Assembly: GCA_005884715.1 (NCBI GenBank)
Contig: VAZZ01000071.1
Span: 1 to 8,984 of the forward strand
Length of the DNA: 8,984 nucleotides
DNA from: Alphaproteobacteria bacterium
Lineage (GTDB): Bacteria; Pseudomonadota; Alphaproteobacteria; Rhizobiales; Aestuariivirgaceae
Direction: 5' to 3'
The notes under the pieces are model-generated. The model was given only the letters and a program-made list of their open reading frames with translations. It searched no databases and was not told where the DNA came from. Positions within the stretch are counted from its first letter, which is position 1. Every line of letters begins with the position of its first letter. Shown piece after piece: positions 1-5,300 of the stretch. The position numbers and the translations under genes were made by a program.

Positions 1-442
1 GCATGATATGGCCGAGAACCAGGAGCATGTAGCTGCGCGGCTGGTGCAGCCATTTCATCAACAGCAGCAGGCCGACGCCGAGGATGGTTTCCGGCACCAA
101 AGCCGGCATGATGACCAGCGTGTTCATCGCTTCCTTGCCGCGGAACTCGTAGCGGGTCAGCGCCAGGGCCGCCATGACACCGAGGACGGTGCAGACGGCG
201 GCGGTGAGGACTGCAATCCAGATCGAAGTCTTGAAGGCGCGCAGCACCGCTTCGTTCTGGAACAGCTTGCCATACCATTGCAGGCTCAAGCCGGTCATCG
301 GGAAGCCGCCGAACATCGAGGCGTTGAAAGACAGGATGACGGTCACGATGATCGGCGCGAACATGAAGACATAGACGGCGATGGTGACGACCCACACCGC
401 GCGCCACCCCCAGATGCCGCTTAAGTCTTCGGCCTGTCTCAT
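1..442 (-). CDS. PotC-type ABC transporter permease (partial, 3' end outside window)
   Basis: Inner-membrane permease subunit of a spermidine/putrescine-type ABC importer, expected to pair with the PotB-type subunit encoded just upstream. The ATG at 442-440 opens a frame that stays open for 147 codons to the window edge. It reads MRQAEDLSGIWGW, then a first membrane helix around residues 15-38 ending in APIIVTVILSFNAS, the periplasmic stretch FPMTGLSLQWYGKLF (about 48-62), helices at about 71-94 and 105-125, and the typical MPALVPETILGVGLLL segment. The EAA loop that contacts the ATPase would lie beyond the left edge. The start overlaps the upstream stop as ATGA, so the two are probably translationally coupled. 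The visible part aligns by eye with E. coli PotC without gaps. The substrate cannot be told from the sequence: polyamines are usual, but related permeases carry other small solutes. Confidence 0.9.
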   Translation of the reverse strand, partial: MRQAEDLSGIWGWRAVWVVTIAVYVFMFAPIIVTVILSFNASMFGGFPMTGLSLQWYGKLFQNEAVLRAFKTSIWIAVLTAAVCTVLGVMAALALTRYEFRGKEAMNTLVIMPALVPETILGVGLLLLMKWLHQPRSYMLLVLGHIM

Positions 443-1230
443 CGGCTCAGGCCTTTGAATATCTGCGACAGGCCCATATAGTTGAGCTGGCTCATGATCG
501 TGTCATAGATCAGGTTGCCGAACAGCGCGTCGCGGTTGCTGCCGAGGATCTGCGGTGTGACATAGCTGCCCGCCGCCAGCACGAAGCACAATAAAAGCCC
601 GGCGCACAGGCCGGGCAGCGACAGAGGCAACGTCACCTCGCGAAACGCTTGAGCACTGGTGCAGCCGAGTGTGCGCGCTGCCGAGAGGAGATCGCGGTCG
701 ATGCCTTCGAGCGACACATAGACATTGAGGATCATGTAGGGCAGCAGGAAATGGATCATGCCCATGATGACGGCGCCCTCGGTATAGAGCATCCGGATCG
801 GGCTATCGATGATGCCGAGCGACATCAGGGTCACGTTGATGGCGCCCTGTTCGCCGAGGATGTGGATCCACGAGAAGGTGCGGATGGTAAAGGAGATCCA
901 GAACGGCACGATGAGCAACAGCAGCAGCAGCCATTTATGCCGGAACGACGTCATCCAGATGAAATAGGCGGGGATGTAGCCCATGATGGCGCAGGCGATC
1001 GCGGTGATCGCGGCGACGCGTGCCGTCTTCCACAGGAACAGGTGATAATAGCTGTCGCCGAAGAACTCCTGCCAGTTGGCCAGCGTATAGGTTGCCTTCT
1101 CGACGCCGGCGGTGACAAATTCGTAGAAGGTGTAGATCGCCATGATGACGATCGGCAGCACCAGGAGGACGATCAGCAGGATTGCGGCGGGCGCCAGCAG
1201 ATACCAGGCAAATCGCGTCTGCTGCATCAT
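439..1230 (-). CDS. PotB-type ABC transporter permease lacking the last membrane helix
   Basis: Inner-membrane permease (263 residues) of a spermidine/putrescine-type ABC importer, partner of the overlapping PotC-type gene. Five membrane helices are visible at about 10-34, 70-92, 99-118, 150-173 and 206-228. The EAA loop, which docks on the ATPase, is at 181-207 (LLSAARTLGC...LPLSLPG). After the usual GSNRDALFGNLIYDTIMSQ segment, family members normally have a WP.GAA-type sixth helix; here the chain jumps from QLN (about 248-250) to YMGLSQIFKGLSR and stops. About 28-30 residues seem to be missing in frame, and the family is usually about 290 long. The start is fixed by an in-frame stop at 1252-1254 and by AGAGGGAAG about 8 bases before ATG 1230; ATG 1227 is the alternative. 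No ATPase or binding-protein gene lies upstream, where a DUF559 gene and repeats sit instead. Confidence 0.88.
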   Translation of the reverse strand: MMQQTRFAWYLLAPAAILLIVLLVLPIVIMAIYTFYEFVTAGVEKATYTLANWQEFFGDSYYHLFLWKTARVAAITAIACAIMGYIPAYFIWMTSFRHKWLLLLLLIVPFWISFTIRTFSWIHILGEQGAINVTLMSLGIIDSPIRMLYTEGAVIMGMIHFLLPYMILNVYVSLEGIDRDLLSAARTLGCTSAQAFREVTLPLSLPGLCAGLLLCFVLAAGSYVTPQILGSNRDALFGNLIYDTIMSQLNYMGLSQIFKGLSR

Positions 1231-1255
1231 CGAAGCCGCTTCCCTCTCGCCTCAT

Positions 1256-1316
1256 TTCCCTTCTCCCGTTGCGAAGCAATGGGAGAAGGTGCGCGAAGCG
1301 CGGATGAGGGCTCTTT
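1256..1316 (+). repeat. Palindromic intergenic repeat unit A (+ orientation)
   Basis: The large hairpin has 14-base arms at 1259-1272 (CCTTCTCCCGTTGC) and 1276-1289 around a GAA loop, with one G-T wobble. A smaller GCGC-GAA-GCGC hairpin follows at 1291-1301, then the end motif GGATGAGGGCTCTTT at 1302-1316. It shares a 21-base block with unit C at 1824-1844. It begins only about 25 bases upstream of the PotB-type start codon, so it occupies that gene's leader. This type of element is common between genes in Rhizobiales genomes. Confidence 0.82.
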
Positions 1317-1349
1317 GCAGATCAGGGTGCAAGACTGTAGATTTGAGCC

Positions 1350-1715
1350 ATGGCGATCACCGACCACAAGCGCTGCGATCAAGCCCGCCGGCTGCGCCGG
1401 AGCCAGACACCCGCCGAAGCACGGCTCTGGTCGGGACTCCGCGGGCGGAGGCTTCAGAACCACAAGTTCGCTCGTCAATGTCCGATCGGCCCATTCACTG
1501 TCGATTTTCTTTGCCGCGGCGCCCTCGTCGTCGAGGTCGATGGCGTGACGCATTCGGAAGATCACGAGATTGCCTACGACCAGCGCCATACGGCCTATCT
1601 GAAGGCGCAAGGCTTCAAGATTGTCCGTGTCATGAATGATGATGTTTATCGCAGGTTCGACGATGTGATGGACATGATCCTCCTTGCATTGGAAGGCAAG
1701 ATTCCAGAGGCGTGA
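1350..1715 (+). CDS. DUF559 endonuclease-like protein
   Basis: A 121-residue protein of the DUF559 family, which is related in fold to very-short-patch-repair (Vsr-like) endonucleases of the PD-(D/E)XK type. The family pattern is clear: ARRLRRSQTPAEARLW (12-27), an RxLxxxKFARQCPIGPFTVDF stretch (34-53), VVEVDGVTH (60-68), then R79, the GFKIVRVMNDDV strand (88-99) and a C-terminal helix (about 104-115). Candidate acidic active-site residues are E23, D52, E62 and D64. The length is normal for the family. It is the only gene between inverted repeat units A and B: the ORF fills 366 of the 409 bases between their end motifs. No good Shine-Dalgarno sequence precedes ATG 1350 (only GAG two bases away), so translation may be weak. 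The biological role of DUF559 proteins is poorly known; DNA cleavage or repair, or mobilisation of the repeats, is inference. Confidence 0.87.
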   Translation: MAITDHKRCDQARRLRRSQTPAEARLWSGLRGRRLQNHKFARQCPIGPFTVDFLCRGALVVEVDGVTHSEDHEIAYDQRHTAYLKAQGFKIVRVMNDDVYRRFDDVMDMILLALEGKIPEA

Positions 1716-1725
1716 AGGAAGGAAG

Positions 1726-1780
1726 AAAGAGCCCTCACCCGGCCTTCGGGCGAAGCCTCGGCTTCGCGAAGGCGAGAGGG
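1726..1780 (-). repeat. Palindromic intergenic repeat unit B (- orientation, variant core)
   Basis: The unit starts with AAAGAGCCCTCACCC (1726-1740), the inverted copy of the end motif of unit A with one mismatch. The core differs from the other units: a nested hairpin with arms GCCTTCG (1742-1748) and CGAAGGC (1767-1773) encloses CGAAGCC (1751-1757) paired with GGCTTCG (1760-1766). It ends in GAGAGGG. It begins 11 bases after the DUF559 stop codon and could act as its 3' hairpin, though no T-run follows. Confidence 0.72.
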
Positions 1781-1815
1781 CGGATTTTACAGTGGACGAG
1801 ACATCTCCAAATTTT

Positions 1816-1875
1816 CCCCCTCTCCCGTTGCGAAGCAATGGGAGGGGGTGGCCGAAGGGCGGGTGAGGGCTCCTT
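1816..1875 (+). repeat. Palindromic intergenic repeat unit C (+ orientation)
   Basis: The large hairpin has 14-base arms at 1818-1831 and 1835-1848 around a GAA loop, with two wobble pairs. A small GCC-GAA-GGGC element follows, then the end motif GGGTGAGGGCTCCTT at 1861-1875. The central 21 bases are identical to unit A. It converges with unit D across a spacer of only 42 bases that contains no gene. Confidence 0.82.
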
Positions 1876-1917
1876 GTCTCAGCAAGTTTGCTGGTTGAAG
1901 TCAGAGTTTGTTGCAAG

Positions 1918-1976
1918 AAAGAGCCCTCATCCGGCCTTCGGCCACCTTCTCCCACGCGTGCCGCGCGGGAGAAGGG
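1918..1976 (-). repeat. Palindromic intergenic repeat unit D (- orientation)
   Basis: The unit opens with AAAGAGCCCTCATCC (1918-1932), an exact 15 of 15 inverted copy of the end motif of unit A. It is followed by GGCC-TTC-GGCC (1933-1943) and a large hairpin with arms CCTTCTCCC (1945-1953) and GGGAGAAGG (1967-1975) that holds an inner CGCG-TGC-CGCG stem. It lies about 40 bases beyond the ispB stop codon on the transcript side, so it may serve as the 3' end structure of the ispB mRNA. Confidence 0.8.
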
Positions 1977-2014
1977 GAACGAGGGAGAAATCATCCCGGT
2001 CGAGCTTAATCCCA

Positions 2015-2998
2015 TCAATAGGCGCGCGCCACGCAGAAATCGACCGCCTCGAGAAGTGCCGATTTGTGTGCGCTGTCGGGGAAGATCGCCAAGGCGTCGC
2101 GGGCGATATCGCCATAGTGGCGGGCGCGCTCCACCGTGTCGGCAATGGCGTTGTGGCGCTCGACCAGCTTCTGGGCATAGATGAGGTCGTCAGCCGTCTG
2201 ATTGCCGTCTTCGAGCGTGCGTTTCCAGAAATTGCGCTCTTCCTGGGAACCGCGGCGATAGGTGAGGACGACCGGCAGCGTGATCTTGCCCTCGCGAAAG
2301 TCATCTCCGACGCTCTTGCCCATCAGCGCCTGCTTGCCGGAATAATCAAGCGCGTCATCGACCAGCTGGAGCGCCGCCTGCTCGCCCCTGGGCCTCGCCG
2401 CGATGACGGCCCCAACTTCAGCTGCGGCCGAGAACAGTGCTGCCGTCTTGGCCCCGATCACCCGCATATAGGCATCCTCGGTGGTCGATGTGTCATGTGA
2501 GGCGGAAAGCTGCAGAACTTCGCCTTCGGCGATCACGGCTGCCGCATTGGAGAGGATGCGCAGCGCCTCGAGCGATCCGGTCTCGACCATCATCTTGAAG
2601 GCCTGGCCCAGGAGATAGTCGCCGACCAGCACGCTTGCCTGGTTGCCCCAGATGAGGCGGGCGGTTTTCTGGCCGCGCCGCAAGTCGCTTTCATCGACGA
2701 CATCGTCATGGAGCAATGTCGCCGTATGCATGAACTCGACAGCGGTGGCGAGCTTGACATGGGCATCGCTCCTGGCCCCGCACATGCGCGCGGTGGCCAC
2801 CGTCAGCATCGGCCGGATGCGCTTGCCGCCGGAATTGATCAGATGGCCGGCAAGCTCGGGGATGAGTTCGACATGGGATGCCGCCCGCGCCAGAATGGCC
2901 TCGTTCACCTTGACCATGTCGGTGCTGGTCAGGGCGATCAGAGGATCCAGGCTAGGCTGCTTTTGATCGCTGCCTTCGAACGGTATGACGACACCCAC
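2015..2998 (-). CDS. ispB: Polyprenyl (octaprenyl-type) diphosphate synthase with a short internal gap
   Basis: Cytoplasmic trans-prenyltransferase that extends farnesyl diphosphate with isopentenyl diphosphate to make the side chain of ubiquinone. I choose the GTG at 2998-2996 as start: it gives VGVVIPFEG, the usual alphaproteobacterial N-terminus, and AAAAGG stands 8 bases before it. This yields 327 residues; the frame also runs back to an ATG at 3109. Motifs, numbered from the GTG: GGKRIRP (57-63, substrate binding), first Asp-rich DDVVD (98-102), GNQASVLVGDYLL (118-130), second Asp-rich DDALD (214-218), GDDFREGKITLP (231-242). The oddity lies just before the second Asp-rich motif: relatives read roughly E..AL..YG.NLGIAFQLVDD, whereas this protein goes from EQAAL directly to QLVDD. 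About 11 residues appear deleted in frame, which fits 327 against a usual length near 338. Confidence 0.92.
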   Translation of the reverse strand: MGVVIPFEGSDQKQPSLDPLIALTSTDMVKVNEAILARAASHVELIPELAGHLINSGGKRIRPMLTVATARMCGARSDAHVKLATAVEFMHTATLLHDDVVDESDLRRGQKTARLIWGNQASVLVGDYLLGQAFKMMVETGSLEALRILSNAAAVIAEGEVLQLSASHDTSTTEDAYMRVIGAKTAALFSAAAEVGAVIAARPRGEQAALQLVDDALDYSGKQALMGKSVGDDFREGKITLPVVLTYRRGSQEERNFWKRTLEDGNQTADDLIYAQKLVERHNAIADTVERARHYGDIARDALAIFPDSAHKSALLEAVDFCVARAY

Positions 2999-3077
2999 AG
3001 ATTGAACCTTTTCGAGTATGTTATGGTTCAGACAATAGGAGGCGGCACTGCCCGGGAGCAAGCGCGACCGGTTGACG

Positions 3078-3100
3078 CTAGAGCAAATCCCACCGAAAAG
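3078..3100 (+). repeat. Fragment of a CTAGAGCAAATC-type intergenic repeat
   Basis: The 12 bases CTAGAGCAAATC at 3078-3089, followed by CCACCGAAAAG, recur exactly at 8973-8984 where the window ends. They resemble the start of a common Rhizobiales intergenic repeat of the form TAGAGCA...TCC..GAAAAG. This copy sits in the 119-bp divergent gap between ispB (minus) and the DUF2007 gene (plus). That gap also has a weak candidate ispB promoter on the minus strand (TTGCTC, 18-base spacing, TATTGT). Confidence 0.45.
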
Positions 3101-3117
3101 AAGAGGCAAGCCAGGCG

Positions 3118-3333
3118 ATGAAGGAGGTGCTGCGGACCAACGATCTCGTGCTCCTGTCCTATGCCACCCACGTCCTGGCCGAGGCTGGGATAGCGGCCGT
3201 CGTCTTCGATGCCCATATGAGCGCGGTCGAAGGCTCGATCGGGGCCTTCCCGCGCCGCCTGATGGTAAAGGACGACGACTTAAGAAAGGCTTTGCGCGAA
3301 TTGGGTAACGCTACGATAACACCTCAATTGTAG
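3118..3333 (+). CDS. DUF2007 family small protein
   Basis: A 71-residue protein matching the alphaproteobacterial DUF2007 family. It opens MKEVLRTNDLVLLSYATHVL, has an AEAGI segment that the family uses as a ligand-sensing-like alpha/beta fold, then DAHMSAVEGSIGAFPRRLMV (31-50) and a closing helix DDDLRKALRELG. Its biochemical function is not known; family members have been likened to the putative signal-transducing PII-type fold, but I cannot test that here. Length and motif order look complete. It is the first gene of the plus-strand run, 11 bases before the methyltransferase, and it diverges from ispB. An AGAGG at 3102-3106 lies 11 bases before the ATG, a rather long spacing. Confidence 0.85.
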   Translation: MKEVLRTNDLVLLSYATHVLAEAGIAAVVFDAHMSAVEGSIGAFPRRLMVKDDDLRKALRELGNATITPQL

Positions 3334-3344
3334 ACTGGACGGCT

Positions 3345-4157
3345 ATGCAGGAAACTTCGCCGGCCTTTCCGCTCGTTCCGCCAGCCGCTTCGGCGGCCAT
3401 CCCCCCATCTTTGACCGAGGATGGTTTCCTCAATGGCCGGCTACGCATCCTGCAACCGGAAAAGGGCTACCGGGCAGGCATCGATGCAGTATTCCTGGCG
3501 GCCAGCATCCCCTGCGCCGAAGGCGACCGGATTTTCGAGGCGGGAACCGGGACGGGCGTTGCTGCCCTGTGTCTCGCCTTCAGGGTGCCGGGCCTGCAGA
3601 TCACCGGGATCGAGGTGGCCGCCCGTTATGCCATGCTGGCCGAGGAAAATGCGCGCCGCAATGAATGTGGGGCCGGCATCAAGGTCATCCATGCCGACAT
3701 CAAGGATGCGCTACGCCGCGATGCCGCCCATATGCCGGCGGCCGGTTCTTTCGCCCATGCCTTTGCCAACCCGCCCTATTTCGAGGACGGCAAGTCGACG
3801 CCATCACCCGTGGCGCTGAAGGCGGGCGCCCATAATTCTGCCACCGAGGATCTCGACCTGTGGGTCAAGGCGATGCATGCGCTGGTCGAGTCGCGCGGCA
3901 CCGCCACGCTCATCTATCGTGCCGAAGCCTTGCCCAAGGTGCTTGCCACTTTCGAAGGCCGCTTTGGCGATATCACTGTGGCGCCGCTCTTCCCGCGCGA
4001 CGGGCTCGCCGCCACCCGCATCATCATCCAGGGCGTCAAGGGTTCGCGCGCCCCGATCCAGCTCCTCCCCGGACTGGTGCTGCATGGCAATGACGGGAAA
4101 TTCACAGCTCCCGCCGAAGCGATCCTGCGGGATGGCGCTGCCTGGCGGATGCGCTGA
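3345..4157 (+). CDS. Class I SAM-dependent methyltransferase, TrmN6/YfiC type
   Basis: A 270-residue Rossmann-fold methyltransferase, most like tRNA1(Val) adenine-37 N6-methyltransferase (YfiC/TrmN6) relatives. After a Pro-rich N-terminal stretch (1-22) comes TEDGFLNGRLRILQPEKGYRAG (24-45), typical of this group. SAM motif I is EAGTGTG at 65-71, an acidic residue follows at E90 in ITGIE, and HADIK (116-120) is the next motif. The N6-adenine signature NPPY is at 142-145. The C-terminal half (RIIIQGVKGSRAPIQLLPGLVLH, 225-247) is characteristic of the alphaproteobacterial members. It probably methylates an adenine in tRNA, but other adenine or glutamine substrates of the NPPY class cannot be excluded. 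It is 11 bases downstream of the DUF2007 gene and likely cotranscribed. No strong Shine-Dalgarno is seen before ATG 3345. Confidence 0.86.
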   Translation: MQETSPAFPLVPPAASAAIPPSLTEDGFLNGRLRILQPEKGYRAGIDAVFLAASIPCAEGDRIFEAGTGTGVAALCLAFRVPGLQITGIEVAARYAMLAEENARRNECGAGIKVIHADIKDALRRDAAHMPAAGSFAHAFANPPYFEDGKSTPSPVALKAGAHNSATEDLDLWVKAMHALVESRGTATLIYRAEALPKVLATFEGRFGDITVAPLFPRDGLAATRIIIQGVKGSRAPIQLLPGLVLHGNDGKFTAPAEAILRDGAAWRMR

Positions 4158-4207
4158 GCATCGGTCGCTGACTTGCCGGACACAGGCAGGATGCCTATTT
4201 GTGCGAA

Positions 4208-4840
4208 ATGTCCAATTTCTTCCAGCGCCTGATCCCGCGCCGCTGGCGCAAGCAAACGCCGCTTGTCCATGTCGTGCGCCTGCACGGGACCATTGGCATC
4301 GGCACGCCCTTCAAGCCGCCTTTGACGATGGAGGGATTGGCTGGGACATTGGAGCGTGCCTTTGCCCGCAAGGGCATTGCGGCGGTCGCTTTGATCATCA
4401 ATTCGCCCGGAGGTGCGGCGGTTCAATCGGCGCTGATCCATGCCCGCATCCGGGCGCTCAGCGCGGAAAAGAACATTCCGGTTTTCGCTTTTTGCGAGGA
4501 TGTCGAGCGCCTGAAGAGCCTGCAGCGCGACGTGCACGAGGATTTTAAGAGGCTGGTGCGATCACGCCGTGACGGAAAGTTGCGAGGTGAGGATTCCGAG
4601 CTCTTTTCTGGCGCCTTCTGGTCGGGCCGCCAGGCCCTGGCTCTCGGCCTGATCGACGGCATCGGTCATATGCGCGACATTTTGCGGGCTCGTTTCGGTG
4701 ACAGGACCGAGTTCAAGCTGATTGCCAGGCCGCAGGGCTGGGGCCTGAGAAGGCTGGGCTTCGGCACCGCCATGGACCCAGCCTCAGGCCTCATTGATGC
4801 CATGGAAATACGTGCATTATGGGGGCGGTTCGGTTTATGA
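4208..4840 (+). CDS. S49 (SppA/SohB-type) peptidase-like protein lacking its catalytic block
   Basis: Related to family S49 serine peptidases (signal peptide peptidase A), which usually have a catalytic Ser-Lys dyad. Of its 210 residues, the N-terminal part matches well: VVRLHGTIG (22-30), ALIINSPGG (61-69), and ALSAEKNIPVFAFCEDV (83-99). Relatives then continue AASGGY... with the nucleophile serine, followed by the GSIGV and TaG..K segments, before rejoining at EDVERLKSLQ. Here CEDV joins directly to ERLKSLQ at residues 96-106, so about 70 residues, including the expected serine and lysine, are absent. The tail (FSGAFWSGRQALALGLIDG, 133-151) is normal. The repeated EDV on both sides of the gap in relatives suggests loss between short direct repeats at 4496-4504. 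An inactive protein is expected. TTG at 4199, with AGGCAGG 8 bases upstream, is an alternative start. It lies 50 bases after the methyltransferase. Confidence 0.85.
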   Translation: MSNFFQRLIPRRWRKQTPLVHVVRLHGTIGIGTPFKPPLTMEGLAGTLERAFARKGIAAVALIINSPGGAAVQSALIHARIRALSAEKNIPVFAFCEDVERLKSLQRDVHEDFKRLVRSRRDGKLRGEDSELFSGAFWSGRQALALGLIDGIGHMRDILRARFGDRTEFKLIARPQGWGLRRLGFGTAMDPASGLIDAMEIRALWGRFGL

Positions 4841-4857
4841 TCGCCGCCGATAGGACT

Positions 4858-4864
4858 GGAAGGA
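4858..4864 (+). promoter_or_regulatory. Ribosome binding site of the 59-residue protein
   Basis: GGAAGGA stands 7 bases before the ATG at 4872. It is the clearest Shine-Dalgarno of the DUF2007-to-small-protein run and supports translation of the short gene that follows. Confidence 0.7.
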
Positions 4865-4871
4865 CTATTTC

Positions 4872-5051
4872 ATGCTGAAAGCCCTCACGATTGCCATAGC
4901 CGGTGTTTTGACGGCCGCTGTCATTAAGCAGGTCATGGACAGTCTTAGCGCCGCAAGGGCCAAGGTCGCCGTCAAGCGCCCCTTCGATCCGCGGGTGGTG
5001 ACGCGCCTCAGGCAGGATCCCAATACCGGCATTTACTATCCGGACGTCTGA
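4872..5051 (+). CDS. Small membrane-anchored protein of unknown function (59 residues)
   Basis: Begins MLKALTIAIAGVLTAAVIKQ, one hydrophobic helix at about 2-20, then a basic, charged stretch (MDSLSAARAKVAVKRP, 22-37) and a C-terminal motif RLRQDPNTGIYYPDV (45-59). The R(L)xQDPxTGxYxP ending recalls short hypothetical proteins found next to S49 and glyQ genes in Rhizobiales; this is recall, not a search. A good ribosome binding site and a start 31 bases after the S49 stop support a real gene at the end of that operon. The protein probably sits in the inner membrane with its C-terminal tail in the cytoplasm, but the topology is inferred only from the positive charges. I do not recognise a function. 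Confidence 0.68.
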   Translation: MLKALTIAIAGVLTAAVIKQVMDSLSAARAKVAVKRPFDPRVVTRLRQDPNTGIYYPDV

Positions 5052-5084
5052 GCCAACACTCTTCCGCCTTGAATTTATTGCCGT

Positions 5085-5117
5085 CAGGTCTGGTCTTCAT
5101 CATGCGAAGATGACCTG
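5085..5117 (+). terminator. Possible terminator hairpin after the S49/small-protein operon
   Basis: Arms CAGGTC (5085-5090) and GACCTG (5112-5117) enclose a second stem TCTTC (5094-5098) with GAAGA (5106-5110), separated by a small asymmetric bulge. Only a loose T-rich stretch (GTCATGTCGTTTT) follows, so it is a weak candidate intrinsic terminator. It starts 33 bases after the small gene's stop codon. The rest of 5118-5230 shows no gene that I can support. Confidence 0.35.
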
Positions 5118-5232
5118 ATTGTCATGTCGTTTTGCCGGCTCGCTCTTCATCGCGGCTCACCGGCGACAATTCCGGCAATAGTGGCGATGAGGTCGACCCC
5201 GACGAGGCTCCCAAAAAGCCGTAAGAACTTTC

Positions 5233-5262
5233 CTTGACCCATGGGGGCTGGAACCATAGTTT
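5233..5262 (+). promoter_or_regulatory. Candidate glyQ promoter
   Basis: CTTGAC at 5233-5238 matches the alphaproteobacterial -35 consensus; a weak -10 (ATAGTT or TAGTTT) follows about 17 bases later at 5256-5262. A better -10-like TATGAT lies at 5278-5283 but has no good -35 at the right distance. Either would place the start site 65-75 bases or fewer upstream of glyQ and put the 5301-5323 palindrome in the leader. Confidence 0.33.
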
Positions 5263-5300
5263 GCGCCCGCAATAACATATGATTTGGCGCGAATCCTTTT

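Noticed and set aside
8..424. Plus-strand open frame of 138 codons at the left edge
   Set aside because: It is antisense to the PotC-type permease, rich in Gln, His, Arg and Asp as expected for a shadow of a membrane protein gene, and has no recognisable motif.
649..1548. Plus-strand open frame of 299 codons
   Set aside because: It runs antisense through the PotB-type gene, crosses repeat A and overlaps DUF559 in another frame; the composition is that of a shadow frame.
1256..1976. Possible CRISPR array in the repeat-rich region
   Set aside because: The units alternate in orientation, are spaced irregularly, contain a gene, and no cas genes are present.
1227..2018. Minus-strand open frame of 263 codons across the repeat region
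   Set aside because: It reads through all four palindromes and antisense to the convincing DUF559 gene; its low-complexity segments such as LRSPHPPFGHPLP are translated repeats.
2999..3109. Longer ispB starting at ATG 3109
   Set aside because: The extra 37 residues do not resemble the family, whereas the GTG at 2998 gives the family N-terminus and has AAAAGG at the right distance.
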